Positions 11,367 to 22,260 of a stretch of 64,000 nt of DNA are shown one piece after another; position 1 is the first letter of the stretch; every line of letters starts with the position of its first letter. The stretch comes from Silene conica. Its lineage: Eukaryota > Streptophyta > Magnoliopsida > Caryophyllales > Caryophyllaceae. The notes beneath the pieces were generated by a model. It saw nothing but the letters and a program-made list of their open reading frames with translations, searched no databases and was not told where the DNA came from. Both the position numbers and the translations under genes were made by a program. The stretch covers positions 27,994,203 through 28,058,202 of the forward strand of contig CM055312.2 of assembly GCA_029255685.2 (NCBI GenBank). The letters run 5' to 3'.

Positions 11367-12396
11367 GAGGACAAACTGCTCTGGCATTGCGGCTTTTGTT
11401 GGCAGCATTTTCATCCAAAATTTCATCTGATATTGATCGACCATTTGGGGATGAGGTCAGTACCTCCAGAGTTTGTTTGATTTGTTTTAGGATAGGCTTA
11501 TTTCTACTGGAGCATTGTACTGTTTGACACTTCCACAGGAATGTACCGTTTCATGTGTAAATTCCCTTAGAACTTAGAAGAAGTTATCCCACCCTTCGCT
11601 ATTAGCTTAGCTGTTTCTTCGACTATTTCTTTAATCGGACTATTTGGTTGATCTGAGTTGATTCAACGCGTTCTTAGATATTATGCGTTGTATATTCTGT
11701 TGACTTGGGCAGTTGGGCATGCATACAAACAGTCTGCACTTCGTCTAAGGCCAAAATATGAACATGTTTTAAAAATTGTGAGTCTGGACTCCGGTACATG
11801 GACGAATTCCTGTCTCAGACACTTACAGTCGAGTTGGGTAACAACATTTGTACTGAGTTTGTGCGATCTTCCCTTGCCTATCAACAAATTCTCTACTTTT
11901 CATTGCAGTTTCGAGTAGCTCGAATAGTATCTGAAGAAATTGGAGCTCAGTTGGTGTTGGGGGATCGGCCCATTGAAATTACAGTAAGTCTTGTGTGACA
12001 TCTACTATAAACCTTGTCAATCTTATCAAAGTATTTGCTTTTATAATTACGATTTTTCTTTAGCTTGAGAGGGCATGTAAGTCTCTGAAGTGGAATGAAA
12101 AATTAAGCTTAGTAAGTTCAGTAATTCGCGGCATCACATCTTCATCGGATACATCCAGAGACAACGTGAAGGTCTATCTTTCCCGACTTGTGCTTTTGTG
12201 AAAGTTCCATGGGATAAAACATTAAAAGCCTTTTCTATTTTCTAATAGATTTATTGATGCATGATTATCTCAAGCTTCAGTCTTTTGCAATTTGTTTCAG
12301 AAGTCAGACAGTGAAGATAACCCGTACCAGCTCTATGAGAAACTCAGCTTCTCGTACCCATCTCTTCTACAACCACTTATTCATGAACGTGACACG
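11367..12396 (+). pseudogene. fragment of a TraB-family protein gene
   Basis: The TraB domain family in plants includes outer-membrane and ER-contact proteins related to the bacterial pheromone-shutdown protein. Four exons with sound borders remain: 11367-11455 (ALALRLLLAAFSSKISSDI), 11909-11983 (EEIGAQLVLGDRPIEIT, the family signature), 12064-12171 (SLKWNEKLSLVSSVIRGIT) and 12301-12396 (QLYEKLSFSYPSLLQPLIH, ERDT). Frames are open and phases join. The upstream GxG-type start of the domain and the downstream exons (the GKGHMNGV-like segment) are missing, leaving about 122 codons. The sequence is well preserved, so capture was probably not ancient. It is in the same orientation as its neighbours, with which it has no functional link. 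Confidence 0.85.
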
Positions 12397-13201
12397 GTAT
12401 TACCCTCATTCCTGTGCTGTCAGAAAACAACTCTTACATTATAACTGTGTCGTAGTTAAACTGTCTGCGCTCTGTATATTACAAGTCGCAGTTAACGATT
12501 AAATGTGCTCGTCAGGAACCACAAGTCTCTGAATCTTGTAGCGAGGAGTCATCATCAGTTCTGCGGTTTTCTTTGTTTGTTACATTTCATGTGGTCTATT
12601 TTCAAGTGGTACCTTCTCTTGGCTCCAAATAAATGTTTTGCATTTTTTGTGTTTAATAAATTAATATGACGCAAATTATATTCAAACAACACCTTGCACG
12701 CTCATTTGACGAACCCCAAACACAGTTGAGCCAATCAGAGCTGCTCACTCTGCCTCAGTTAACTGCTTCCTGCACCTGATCACATCTACTACCAGAACAG
12801 ATCTGTTCACGCATATCAGACCCTCACTGCCGCAACCAGTCAGTACAGGTCTGTTTCCTGCACAGACCGGACACCTGCTACTGTTGTCGTTGCTTGCTGA
12901 TCAGACCCAGCACTGCCTACCTCAGATCTGACTTCCAGCAGCTACCAAAACTGCTACTCTGCCCCGATTAATCTGTTTGCCCGCATTATAGCCTACTTGC
13001 ACCTTATTCCGAATTCTTACACTCAACTTATTCCTGCATCCATTACTACTTCAGACCTGTACACACATTCCTGCAAATTCAATGTACAACTGCTGAAACT
13101 GCTGGAAACACAGTCCTGCAGCAGACCTGAATCTGCCCACGCAGCAGTCTGATGCTCATTTAATAGCATCCACCTGCCATGTCCTTGCTTATTCATATTA
13201 G
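12397..13201. other. unassigned spacer with a C-rich block
   Basis: From about 12690 to 13190 the sequence is clearly richer in C and G, with many CTG, CAG and CCTGCA words, than the AT-rich flanks. No frame, terminal repeat or known family was recognised. It may be a captured piece of another locus. Confidence 0.4.
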
Positions 13202-13306
13202 ATATACTTGAGAAAGGAGTCCTCTAGATCGCCTGTTGATGGAACCTTATTGGCTGTTGGCGGCTGGTATGACTATTTGCTGAATCAAATTTGGGAGCGG
13301 GAACAT
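13202..13306 (+). pseudogene. single exon resembling GCN2 kinase (HisRS-like region)
   Basis: One exon between an ATTAG acceptor and a GTAAGC donor encodes IYLRKESSRSPVDG followed by TLLAVGGWYDYLLNQIW. The pattern LLAVGGRYDYLL is typical of the histidyl-tRNA-synthetase-like domain of eIF2-alpha kinase GCN2, where uncharged tRNA is sensed. The R of GGRYD is W here. Only about 35 codons remain. Histidyl-tRNA synthetase itself or another class II synthetase paralogue is the alternative. Confidence 0.5.
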
Positions 13307-13534
13307 GTAAGCTGTTTGCAATTTTACTTTTGCTGGTCATTAAGTTATATGTTTTCAGTTCCAATGGAGCTAAAGACTCGCTATTCCTTGGCTATGAAAG
13401 ATGATTGACCTAAAACAAAATGATTCACTTAACATTATGGGTTTCGTAAATAGTGTAGCAGCCGTAGATAGATACAATTATCAATGCAATTTATTTATGG
13501 GTATTGTGGAAACCACCTCTTTATGTTTTAAAAC

Positions 13535-13616
13535 ACAGGGGTAAGGATGCATCATCCTATTCCGTCACCCTAGAATCAACTATATTTTGGACATGGGCTA
13601 ATGTTGTTGGTCGTAG
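13535..13616 (+). mobile_element. possible SINE 3' fragment
   Basis: GGGGTAAGGATGCATC followed by a short body and a GTTGTTGG tail resembles the 3' end of au-type plant SINEs. No A and B boxes were seen nearby, so this is a tentative truncated copy. Confidence 0.3.
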
Positions 13617-14415
13617 TCTTTAACAGTTTAACCTATAGTTCACAAGTATGGAGATGCCTGGCTTCGAAAGTGATTTCAAAGATACAACTGTGGTAGAGCT
13701 TTCACTGTGTTAGGGACATTAAATAAGGCCATGTCTTTATAGAAAAAGTTTTTTTGTAACTTTGCCTTTTTATCCAAATTCTATCATCCGTCCTTACTTT
13801 TTTTAAAATCATCTAATATACCCCAAAACTCGATTAAGATTTGTAGGTTCCTAAATAAAATGAAGTACCACAATTCGGTTTCTGTAGCAGTTAAGGTTTG
13901 TCCTGAAATGATGCTCATTGATGAGTAGCTGATGCTATGTTGATGGCTCCAGGAATCATGTACGAGTAACCAATAAAATTGCCAAAACAATGTTTTAAGT
14001 TAATCTGTAAATTATCTGATGGTCTTTTTATTGTCATTATAGGGATCGTCTAGGTCACCTAAAGATTCTTCGTAATTCAAAAGAGTTCCCAAGTCCAGTG
14101 ATGATTTAGTGAGAAATTCCAGACGGATGTTATTGCATAGCATTGAGGGTTGAGATTTGGTGCTATGTTGATGGCTACACGCAAATTTGTGTTTTCATAT
14201 TTCTCGTAAAATAGACAGATTTTATCCGTCATAATTCCAGACGGATTCTGTCCTTTGAAATGAGAAGTTTTGAAATTTTTGATTAGGTTGCAGTTGGTGT
14301 GTATTTTGAGAAAATATTGGTTAATGTTAACATTGCTTGACCGCAACAATCCATTTGGACTAAATAATTGGGACCGGGGGAATTGTAACTTGATGGCTTG
14401 ATGCTTTTTGGCTGC
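13617..14415. other. spacer without recognised gene
   Basis: AT-rich, with no frame or repeat that I can assign. Two AGACGGAT(T/G) words (about 14113 and 14234) hint at an eroded small repeat only. Confidence 0.4.
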
Positions 14416-15066
14416 AGAGAGAAGTCGAAGTCAACGCTGAAACCTGTATTTAAAGAGCCTTCCGTTACAGCTGAAGTAGATAGTGAATCTGTCGAGTATC
14501 CTTTTCTGTTGTTGACCATAATCACCATATTACTTTTGCTTTCTATTTACTCTCCTTTAGCATGTGAAAAGCAACAAAATTTTATATCAGATTATCCTTA
14601 AGTACTTTGTAGAAGTGCCGCTGAATCAGATGCCAGGTCTCATAAGGTGGGCAAACTTCCAGCGTATGATTTCAACTTTAGGTGTCACGAACGTGCTGAG
14701 AAAAGAAAAGAGGTTAGTTATCTTCTTATTTATTGTTGGATACCAATCTTGTCTTGATGATTCTGTAGAATGTTCATATTTTGTCTTTTCATCAGTTCTA
14801 CACAAAACTCGAGCAAATAATTCATGCACAAGAAGTAAAGAAAACTAACTAGCAAGCAAAATCCAAGGTGAATCATTTTTTTGTCAAATCTTATGGTTTT
14901 ACTGCATTTTGGCGTACTGGCCTTTCAAATTATGGATCATGTTGTGTGTGTGCAGTAAAGTCAGGAAGTGGAGCTTAAGATGCTTCGGAAAAGCTTGAAC
15001 TTCAAAGCAACACCAATGTCAAACTTCTATCAGGAACCATCGCCTCCTAAAATGGAATTAAAAAAG
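14416..15066 (+). pseudogene. fragment of a WVD2-like / TPX2-domain protein gene
   Basis: WDL/TPX2 proteins bind and stabilise plant microtubules. The TPX2 C-terminal domain is spread over exons 14613-14712 (KLPAYDFNFRCHERAEKRKE), 14796-14867 (FYTKLEQIIHAQEVKKTN) and about 14956-15066 ([19 protein letters not shown]). A basic serine-rich exon at about 14416-14480 probably belongs too. The third exon has an in-frame TAG where relatives have leucine, and the fourth begins with TAA unless a later acceptor is used. It is therefore a decayed fragment. The N- and C-terminal parts of the gene are absent. Confidence 0.85.
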
Positions 15067-15340
15067 GTACAATCGACTATTAACACCTCTTGATTGTTTT
15101 AGAACTCGTCATTTAACTGTTGATTCCTACCAAGTCTTCATACCTCTTACTCATTTCCCATTGAAGTGCTGAACTTGATATTTGCAATAAAACGTATTAA
15201 TAATCGTTAATAAACATTCAATTTTAGGGTAAAATTGTATAAATAAGAGTTGTTTTGTCTATGTTTAGGAAAAGAGGTTTATGTTTAGGGTAAAGGGTAG
15301 TATATGGAAATTTTACGACACCAACATTATATTCTTCTGA

Positions 15341-15823
15341 TGATTTACCCAAAACCGTAGTTGCGAACCTAAATCAAGGTTCTGTAGTCAAGAGCATGAA
15401 GTTTCATCCTGTGCAAAATTCTTTGCTTCTTGGTAATTTTTTGGTTAAATGTATCTGACTTTTTCATTTATTTTCCCGTTGAGTGGTGAATGAATTTGTG
15501 TGGTGCTTGACTGAATGGTTGACAATGGTTGATTGAATGATTTACAATGGATGAGTTTATTGTTCCAGTTGGAACAAACTTAGGCGTTGTTTCCATCTGG
15601 AAGGTTGGCAGTAAGGAAAGACTTGTGTATAGAAATTTCAAAGTTTGAGAACTTGCACTTTGCACAGTCTGCTTACAGGTAGGAAACGTAGCTGTAATTA
15701 TCCGCCAGCTTTAATCTATAGCTGGACCAATTCTGATTTTGGTTTTATTCCAGACTTCACTAGCGAGTGAGTACACTACTTCAGTCAATCGTGTTGCTTG
15801 GAGTTTAGATGGAGCTCTGTTTG
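15341..15823 (+). pseudogene. fragment of a TOPLESS-related corepressor gene
   Basis: TOPLESS/TPR proteins are Groucho-like corepressors of auxin, jasmonate and meristem signalling. Exons 15341-15432 (DLPKTVVANLNQGS, then MKFHPVQNSLLL), 15569-15678 (VGTNLGVVSIWKVGSKERLV) and 15754-15823 (SVNRVAWSLDGALFG) encode the start of the first WD40 propeller. Donors and acceptors are intact. NFKVWEL of the family reads NFKV-stop-EL here (TGA for TGG), so it cannot make protein. The LisH/CTLH domains and the rest of the propellers are missing. Confidence 0.88.
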
Positions 15824-17406
15824 GTATGCTGCCATTTTCTAACATTTTGCCATTCTTGTGTAAAATTTCCAATTTACGCTCTTTTGTGAGAGAAGAAGGT
15901 GAATAAAAATAGATTTCATTTCTGTCTTTGTGGTCGACTATGGTCAATTGTCATCAGTCTGACATGACATTTCATGTTTTTAAACATTTGGGTGTTTAAT
16001 TTAGGCAAGACTACTAAGATTGATTCTCAATTTACTGTTTCGACTCATAGTTAAAAAGTTGATGCTTTAAATGCATTTACTTATCCTAAACCTTAATAGC
16101 TTCAGCCAAATAATAAGGTAGCAAGATTAACTTGTCAATGTTCCGCGAATTTCATCATCTTAGTCCTTAGACTCTTAGTTAAAACTTAAAAATCTATGCA
16201 AAAAATAGAAGTATGTGGTTCCTTGTATTAATCAAAAATATTTACATCAACTAAGTTGTTTAGTATCCTGAACAATATGTCAGCATGCTGGGATTGCAAA
16301 CACTTATTTGTGAAATGCATTCAATGCTTTCAGGTTGTAGATGAATTTATCCGAAGGCGAGAAGAAACTGAGTGTTAAGAATTGATTTTTATTTTACTTT
16401 CCAGGGATGCAACTTCTGTTATTTGGATAACAATTGCACTTCAATGTTCAAAGGGAGATAGAGGAGGGAGGAATACAATGGTAATTAGTAATGGGACTTT
16501 GGCTCGGTATGAGACTGTTGTTACTGGGTGCACACCTGTTCGATGAAATTCGTGAACAAAATCAAGTGCAACTCAATGGTGAGGGTACTCAAAATCCTCT
16601 GGTCTGCTTTAACTTTGCTTTAGTACCAGAATTCGGCGAGCACACACCCAGAAGAACTTGACTATGGCCAGACCTCTCTTTATGAGAGGATATGAGATAT
16701 AAGTATGTTATTAAGAGTGATCAACTAAATCGAAAGTTCAAAGTTTCCCACCTTTATTTATATTATGGCAAAGCAGATATGGATCTCTGAAATGCCTCAC
16801 ATCATTTCAAACGTATATAGTACACTGCTTTCTCCTATTATCATTCTCGCGAGAAAAGTCAGTTCCTGGGGAAAAGAGTCTTCAATTAGGGGCAAAGCAA
16901 AGACGTCGATGCAATGCATTATGAATGTTATGAGATATTAAATTTCTTATCTTATTAGCAAATCCTTTTTCAACAAGCAATTTCTTTAACAAAATAGATA
17001 TATACGAAGTATTTGCTTTGCCCCTAGATGGGAATAGCTCCTTCTGTTGAAGTTACTGGATTTATATTCCTAAGCTCCCCTGCTGGCCACACCCAGTAGA
17101 TATATAAGTTAACATAATGTGTTCAACTCAGTTCAGTTTTGTACGGAGACGCTTCTCATCAATTGAAATGTTTATCTGCAGTATATTAAAAGGTCTGTTA
17201 TTGTTTCATTGTTTACAGGAATACTATATGAAACATTCTCTACATCAACATGTGATTTTGTCTTCATCGGGCGCCTGCTGGTTGCTAATGTGGGGGACTG
17301 CTTGCAATTTTCCAAGTGTAAGTTTAACTCTAACCCCTTCTGCTAAAGCTTGATAATACTTCCTTCCTTGGCTGACATTAATGCCTTGCCAATGTAAATG
17401 ATATAG
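15824..17406. other. spacer with an unassigned exon-like piece
   Basis: Mostly AT-rich with no recognised family. The stretch 17210-17325 has a coding-like feel (GRLLVANVGD in one frame, GACWLLMWGTACNF in another). It could be a PP2C-like remnant or the exon preceding the spinster fragment. I cannot choose. Confidence 0.3.
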
Positions 17407-17864
17407 GCTGGTTTGTGTTGGCGAAACTTCATTAATAAGTCTAGCTGCTCCATTCATTGATGACAATGCTCCTGTTCCTCAGGTTATAGTTCCATTTTCT
17501 TATTAATATCACACAACCAATGAATCTATGCAATACTTACCGCTACTGGTGCCCATTCATCTATGGTTTTTTTTACGTGATGTGTTGTCATCTTAGGTTG
17601 TCAGTTATCTTTTACTCCCCCCGTCCCATTTATTTGTTTACCTTTGGTTAAAATATCTCTCACAAAGAATAGCACAAGTAAACAAATGATTGAAACTAGG
17701 GGTTATTATCTTGCTGTGGACTGCGGTTGTTATTATCATTTGCTTTATAGAGCCTATGTTGACTAATTTTACATTTTGCCATGTTTCAGAAAACAGCATT
17801 GCTTGCAATGTTCTACATGTGTATCCCATGTGGAATAGCTTTGGGATATGTATATGGTGAACTT
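17407..17864 (+). pseudogene. fragment of a spinster-like sphingolipid transporter gene
   Basis: Spinster homologues are major-facilitator membrane transporters. Exons 17407-17482 (GETSLISLAAPFIDDNAPVP) and 17790-17864 (KTALLAMFYMCIPCGIALGY) match the family's GEASF..LAAPFIDDNAP and FYMCIPTG.A.GYVYGG signature around transmembrane helices 4-5. Borders are good and frames are open. Other helices are missing, so only about 50 codons remain. A small Stowaway-like MITE sits in the intron. Confidence 0.75.
17613..17705. mobile_element. short Stowaway-like MITE
   Basis: TACTCCCCCCGTCCCATTTA then TTTGTTTACC on the left faces GTAAACAAATGATTG and AGGGG on the right, forming an imperfect inverted repeat with a core of about 45 bp. 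It lies inside the intron of the spinster-like fragment. Confidence 0.55.
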
Positions 17865-18100
17865 GTAAGTTAGGAAGTTCTGTACTTTAATGTGAATTTA
17901 CATATTTACCTATGTAATTTGGTGTTTATTTACCCCCATAAAAGCATAGATATTTTGATGATTATGTTGAATAAGCAGTGCCTTCTGTTTTATTACCATG
18001 TTAAATTCCGTGTCTTAAGCTTTGTTTAGTGTGACAAATATGCACATGATTTTTCAAAATCTTTTAACGGCATAGTTGCTTCATTGATTTTGTAAAGGGT

Positions 18101-18222
18101 GTTTGAGAAGGCACCCCTTCTGCCGAAGTTACGGGGCTATTTTGCTGAGTTCCTAAGAGAGTTGTCTCGCACGTCTAAGAATTCTCTGCCTACCTACCTA
18201 CCTGTGTCGGTTTCGAGTATAA
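18101..18222 (-). pseudogene. rrn23: nuclear insertion of plastid 23S rRNA fragment (NUPT)
   Basis: Read on the given strand this is the complement of organellar 23S rRNA: GAAGTTACGGGGCTATTTTG, TTGTCTCGCAC and CCTGTGTCGGTTTCG in the right order. Spacing and wording fit chloroplast rrn23, with several substitutions and small gaps. It is flanked by AT-rich nuclear sequence and by host gene fragments. This is a short nuclear plastid DNA copy, not a working rRNA gene. Confidence 0.85.
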
Positions 18223-19562
18223 GTTGGTCCCCGTGATCACCAATCTAAAGCTAGGTAGGATCCATCCATCCATCATGGGGTAAATTTACCAAAGACAAAA
18301 AAGATTTATTTGATATTATGGATGACTGGTTAGTTGATGAAAGTACCTATTGTACCTTAAATAGTTTTCAGTGGAGCAGGCTGCACGTGCATGATGTTGT
18401 CTTTATACAGAAACGAGTTGGGCCAAGAGAATTTGAGTTTATACTGTTAGGATTGCTGATAATATCACCAGAATGCTAAATATTATTAAATATTATGGAT
18501 GAGTACATATATGTATATACAGTATTTGTTTAAATTTTTTGGCGGGACTGGAACGTTTTTTGATGTCATAATTTACCCACGCAAGCTCAAAATTGATATT
18601 TTACATTTCTCACTTATCTTATCAGTTTGCTGTATTTCCACTTATGAGTGATTATGTTTCTACGGGTTTTGATTTTGTACTATTAATTTTACAGTTCTTT
18701 CACATTGGATACATGCAATAATTGCAATTGAATTGTATTTTTAAAGTTCTTATGTTGCTGCTTAGTTGAAACTGCGAACAGATATGTTTATGGTATTGTT
18801 TAATTTTAGTTGTATTGATGTTGTTGTTGGAGTTTAAAAATTGCGATTAGTTCAACTAAGAAATTAATTGACGAGTGATTAGGGTTTTTGTGTTTTGTGG
18901 GTTCATATGTTGCTGCTTAGTTTCGCCGCGATTATGTTCGATTGAAATAGATTTATTTTCGCCTATTAAAATTGAGAACAATTCATTTTGGGATGAAGGC
19001 TTCGTCGTAAAATTGAGAATGAAAACATTGTGTTTAAATTTAGTTAGTTTTATTGCTTGAGACACAGGTGTCCGACGAGGGGTTTTAGGAGCCGTAGAGT
19101 AATATAGGCTTTGATGGGGCACTCTATCATCTCCTAATTTACGAAAACCGTACGCTAAAGTAAGAATTGGCGTGGTTTTAAAGTAAATAAGATATAGTTG
19201 TCAGATAATTGAAAAAGTGAGTTTTATCTGCTTATAAGCGTAAAACTACTGATTTGCACTAGAGTTCCCTTGAATATAACAATAGCTTTTTAACGGCGAG
19301 TTAGATTTATTGTTGCCGATAGTCTTTCTCTTCAATGTCAACTTCAAAAGGAAGGGAAATGCGGTGGCTAATAGCTTAACGAAAATTGGTATTTAAGACA
19401 TATCGATCACCAGTTTTATTATCTTAAAGACCTTGTGACCCTAAATGGGTTGACTAGCTATGTGTATTAAGTTACCTGATTGGCTACTGAATAATCACAA
19501 TTTTTAGCTGATAAGTCGTGTTCTGGATTTGAAGAGTTTGCATTCTCTGTGCAGGGTGTGTT
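18223..19562. other. spacer without recognised gene
   Basis: AT-rich sequence with no exon I can name. TATGTTGCTGCTTAGTT occurs at about 18751 and again at 18905, a small dispersed duplication. Part of it may be the captured intron upstream of the TROL exon. Confidence 0.4.
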
Positions 19563-19862
19563 CTTACGGAGGAGAATTTAACAAATAAGTTACATGGTAG
19601 TTTAGTTCTATTAGCTTCAGAGTTATTTGCAAAAGATGCAAGTGCTTTGACATATGAGGAAGGACTGGAACAAACTAAGGAAAGCAGTTCTGGGGCTGAT
19701 TTAGATGCTGGAAGCGTTGTCGATACGATTGTGAACAATCCAATTCTTGTAGCTGGTGATATTTCTCTTAAAGCATTCCCCTTGCTTTTGTCTCAGATAT
19801 TAGGAGGAAAGTCTAAGACTTTTGGGTCAGAATCTGCTAAAAGTGCATTTCCAACACATAAT
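19563..19862 (+). pseudogene. fragment of thylakoid rhodanese-like protein TROL gene
   Basis: TROL is a thylakoid and inner-envelope protein with an inactive rhodanese domain that tethers ferredoxin-NADP reductase. One exon encodes LHGSLVLLASELFAK, ALTYEEGLEQ, a serine- and acid-rich stretch, then NNPILVAGDISLKAFPLLLS (the first transmembrane helix) and FGSESAKSAF. It breaks off just before the rhodanese domain should start. The frame is open across about 98 codons. It abuts a lectin-kinase fragment of opposite orientation, so the junction near 19860 is a breakpoint. Confidence 0.82.
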
Positions 19863-19865
19863 TGT

Positions 19866-20058
19866 TTATCTACTTTTCATAGTAATATTTTGAGTAGTTG
19901 AATTTCCATCAACATAATAAGCATCCGTAGCAGAAGCATTAGAAATCATACTATTAATACTAACACCAACATGATTATCATTAATATCCTTAAACTCAAA
20001 ATCTTGAACTTCAATTCAATTGCAAACACATGATTAGTAAGATTACCATTTACATGGG
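19866..20058 (-). pseudogene. fragment of an L-type lectin receptor kinase gene
   Basis: On the minus strand the sequence encodes LTNHVFAIE, then after a small frame change VQDFEFKDINDNHVGVSINS and SATDAYYVDGNSTTQN. This is the metal-binding core of the legume-lectin domain of LecRK receptors, which contains the D-x-N-x-N-H-V-G motif. The frame change and a TAA at 19866-19868 make it a broken scrap of about 60 codons. No kinase part is seen. It is the only clearly antisense host fragment in the mosaic. Confidence 0.75.
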
Positions 20059-20127
20059 CTTTCTCAGCTATTTGGCTCTCAAGTAATCGAGCCAGAGGTT
20101 CTTTTGATTGAATTTATCTTTACTATA

Positions 20128-20390
20128 ATGTGGCAGCTTCTTGATGCATTGCAAGATGATGAGGGATTACTGGATCTTACCCCAGAAAAGAAATCTATTT
20201 GGAAAACTTCTTATAAAGGCATGGCCGTGGATATGTTTATGGACTTCGACGAGAAAAAAAATTGAACTTCTTGAGAGGTTAAGGAGCTTGAATTCTGCGT
20301 TGGCAGTTGAGATTATTGGACAATTTTTCAGAATAGAGTTACGTCCCGAATTCTTCACTTGGTGCACCATAACATGTGGGCTTCTGAACT
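20128..20390 (+). pseudogene. fragment of Mediator subunit 33 (REF4-related) gene
   Basis: MED33/REF4 is a plant Mediator tail subunit that represses phenylpropanoid genes. The stretch encodes WQLLDALQDDEGLLDLTPEK, then in another frame IELLERLRSLNSALAVEIIG, then in a third frame NRVTSRILHLVHHNMW. That order matches my memory of MED33 (WQLLDAS..DEGLLELTPE..., IEVIGKFLQNKVTSRILYLAR). Two frame changes show it is decayed. The recollection of the family is good but unverified. Confidence 0.65.
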
Positions 20391-21448
20391 CTTCTATTCT
20401 TCTTTTTATGTCTCTTTGAGAATTTCAAGAAGACGCTGATATTGGTTCATAAACTGAAATTGAGATTGGTTAACTATGATTTTGATTTGATTAGATCATG
20501 AATCTTTTGTTTCCTGATTTATTGTATCCAAAAGGCATTCAAACCACCTGATTTTGGGCAAACGAAAAATAGAAGTGTCATGAGATATATTCAGTCACAC
20601 CCAAAGTTACTTGTCGTATCAAAATTGTGGCTTTCACATTTAACGTATGTATGATAGAAAAAGTTGTGGCTTTCATGTATAATTATTCTGATATTTATGC
20701 TTTTACTTGCAGATTTACGGAAATGAATCAGCATCATCGAAGGACTGCTTCAGAATGTTTAACCCAACAGGTTAACACACTTTTAAGGTACAGTCAGTTC
20801 AATCGCACTCCCTACATTCCATTTGATTTCATCAGTCGAACTATGTCTACGTTGACTGTTGTACCATATATTGTTTTACTTTCACAAATCAACTAATGCC
20901 TTGTTCATCCACAGAGAGTTCGTAATGACTGTTCAGCTGCATTGTTCACAATTTTCAAGTTGGTGCCACGATAATTGGGTGAAGTCAATCCGGGGAGAGA
21001 ATCCACAAAATGGGCTTCCATTGACGACTGCTTAAATGGATATCTAATGGGGAGACGCAATCGGTATGGGAAGCAGACGCGACTAAACATACATAAAGAG
21101 CAAATTCTAAAGTTGAGTACATACAATTTTCTTAACCCGCCACAGGCTCGCTTGTGGGGATTTATTCTCTATCTAACAAGAAAAATACATAGAGACATTA
21201 TAAGTTGAGTACTTTCAATTTAATGTGTGTTAGACACACCTAAATTATAGCCGAGTACATTCAGTTCGCTTACTATTCCTGAAGATAGGTTGCACTTAAA
21301 TTGAAACTACTCAACGTAAATTAAAGCCGAGTTCATTCAGTTCTCTTACTTCCAACTTTGTACTATCATATCCTTTACATATGTAAGAGGCTTCAAAGTT
21401 TGAGTATTTTTCTCACATAATTAAGTTAATATTCATATTGATAATTAT
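20391..21448. other. spacer without recognised gene
   Basis: Short exon-like stretches occur (20710-20772 and 20913-20955, with plausible splice borders), but they match no family I recognise. The rest is AT-rich. Confidence 0.35.
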
Positions 21449-21645
21449 CAGGTTAAAATGGCCGTTGTGCATGTATAAAATTGGGTAAATGAGATCCGTA
21501 GGCCAATGTTTACATACCTCACAGGTGATGAACAACTTAAATGATTATGATTAGGGATGTTTGTTATATTTTTAAAACAATCAACAAGTCACGTAAATAT
21601 GATACGCAAAACTCAATACACCATGTCAGAATTATGAACATTTAC
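21449..21645 (+). repeat. diverged copy of the Helitron tail region
   Basis: This segment is clearly similar to 22975-23200: GTATAAAAT, GCCAATGTTTACAT, ATATGATACG and ATTATGAACATTTACTTA occur in the same order. It stops before the GC hairpin. It may be an older truncated copy of the element ending at 23255. Confidence 0.6.
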
Positions 21646-22210
21646 TTATACCTGTTCAAATAGCTGTGTGAAGCTGGGTTGTTATCTATAGTCATTCTTT
21701 GTATTGATAAGTTTGAAGTAATTGATTGGGTCATCAGAAGTACTATCTCATTGTCGATTTTGCCTATTTCCATCTCACAGTACATTACATAGATTTCAAC
21801 AGTCGAGTTCATTCGCGTTCCAATTTTCAAGAGGATTCAATTTAAAACATGCTCAATTGGCACACAATTCAAGTAAAAGACTATGTACATGTAACACAAA
21901 AGATGGAACAATCAAGATTTGATGTGAATGTTCAATTCGCTAAATTTCGATGCATTTTTTTACCTTTAAACAAACTATTGCGTAGGATTATAAGGATCAG
22001 AAAAAGTAGGAGGATTAGAGTTGGTATTCTGATTTTGTTTTTGATTTTATATTTGGTTTTGATAAACATAAACTCCGTAAGAACACAATATATCATCGCA
22101 ATGAGTTTCCCCTCTTTCGATTTAGGGTAAAGGAAGAAGAATACGAATAACTAAAGAGAATGGGGAAGTAGAGGAGAAAAAGTGACATGCATAAAGTAAG
22201 AGGACATAAG
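21646..22210. other. spacer without recognised gene
   Basis: AT-rich. Open frames on both strands show no recognisable motif. Confidence 0.35.
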
Positions 22211-22260
22211 CTCTACTGTTCATCACGCACTACGCATGAAAACTGCTGCTTTACTATTCC
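22211..22260 (-). repeat. right arm of the distant inverted repeat
   Basis: ACTGTTCATCACGCACTACG and the following 30 bp mirror the left arm at 8590-8636. Similarity may continue inwards weakly as CT-rich sequence. Confidence 0.6.

Noticed and set aside
17210-17325. PP2C phosphatase fragment (VANVGD)
   Set aside because: Only one short motif in one frame, while another frame looks like transporter sequence. Not enough for a call.
8590-22260. Firm call of a Pack-MULE
   Set aside because: The inverted arms are short and worn, and no 8-10-bp target duplication was found. The mostly sense-oriented cargo fits a Helitron at least as well.
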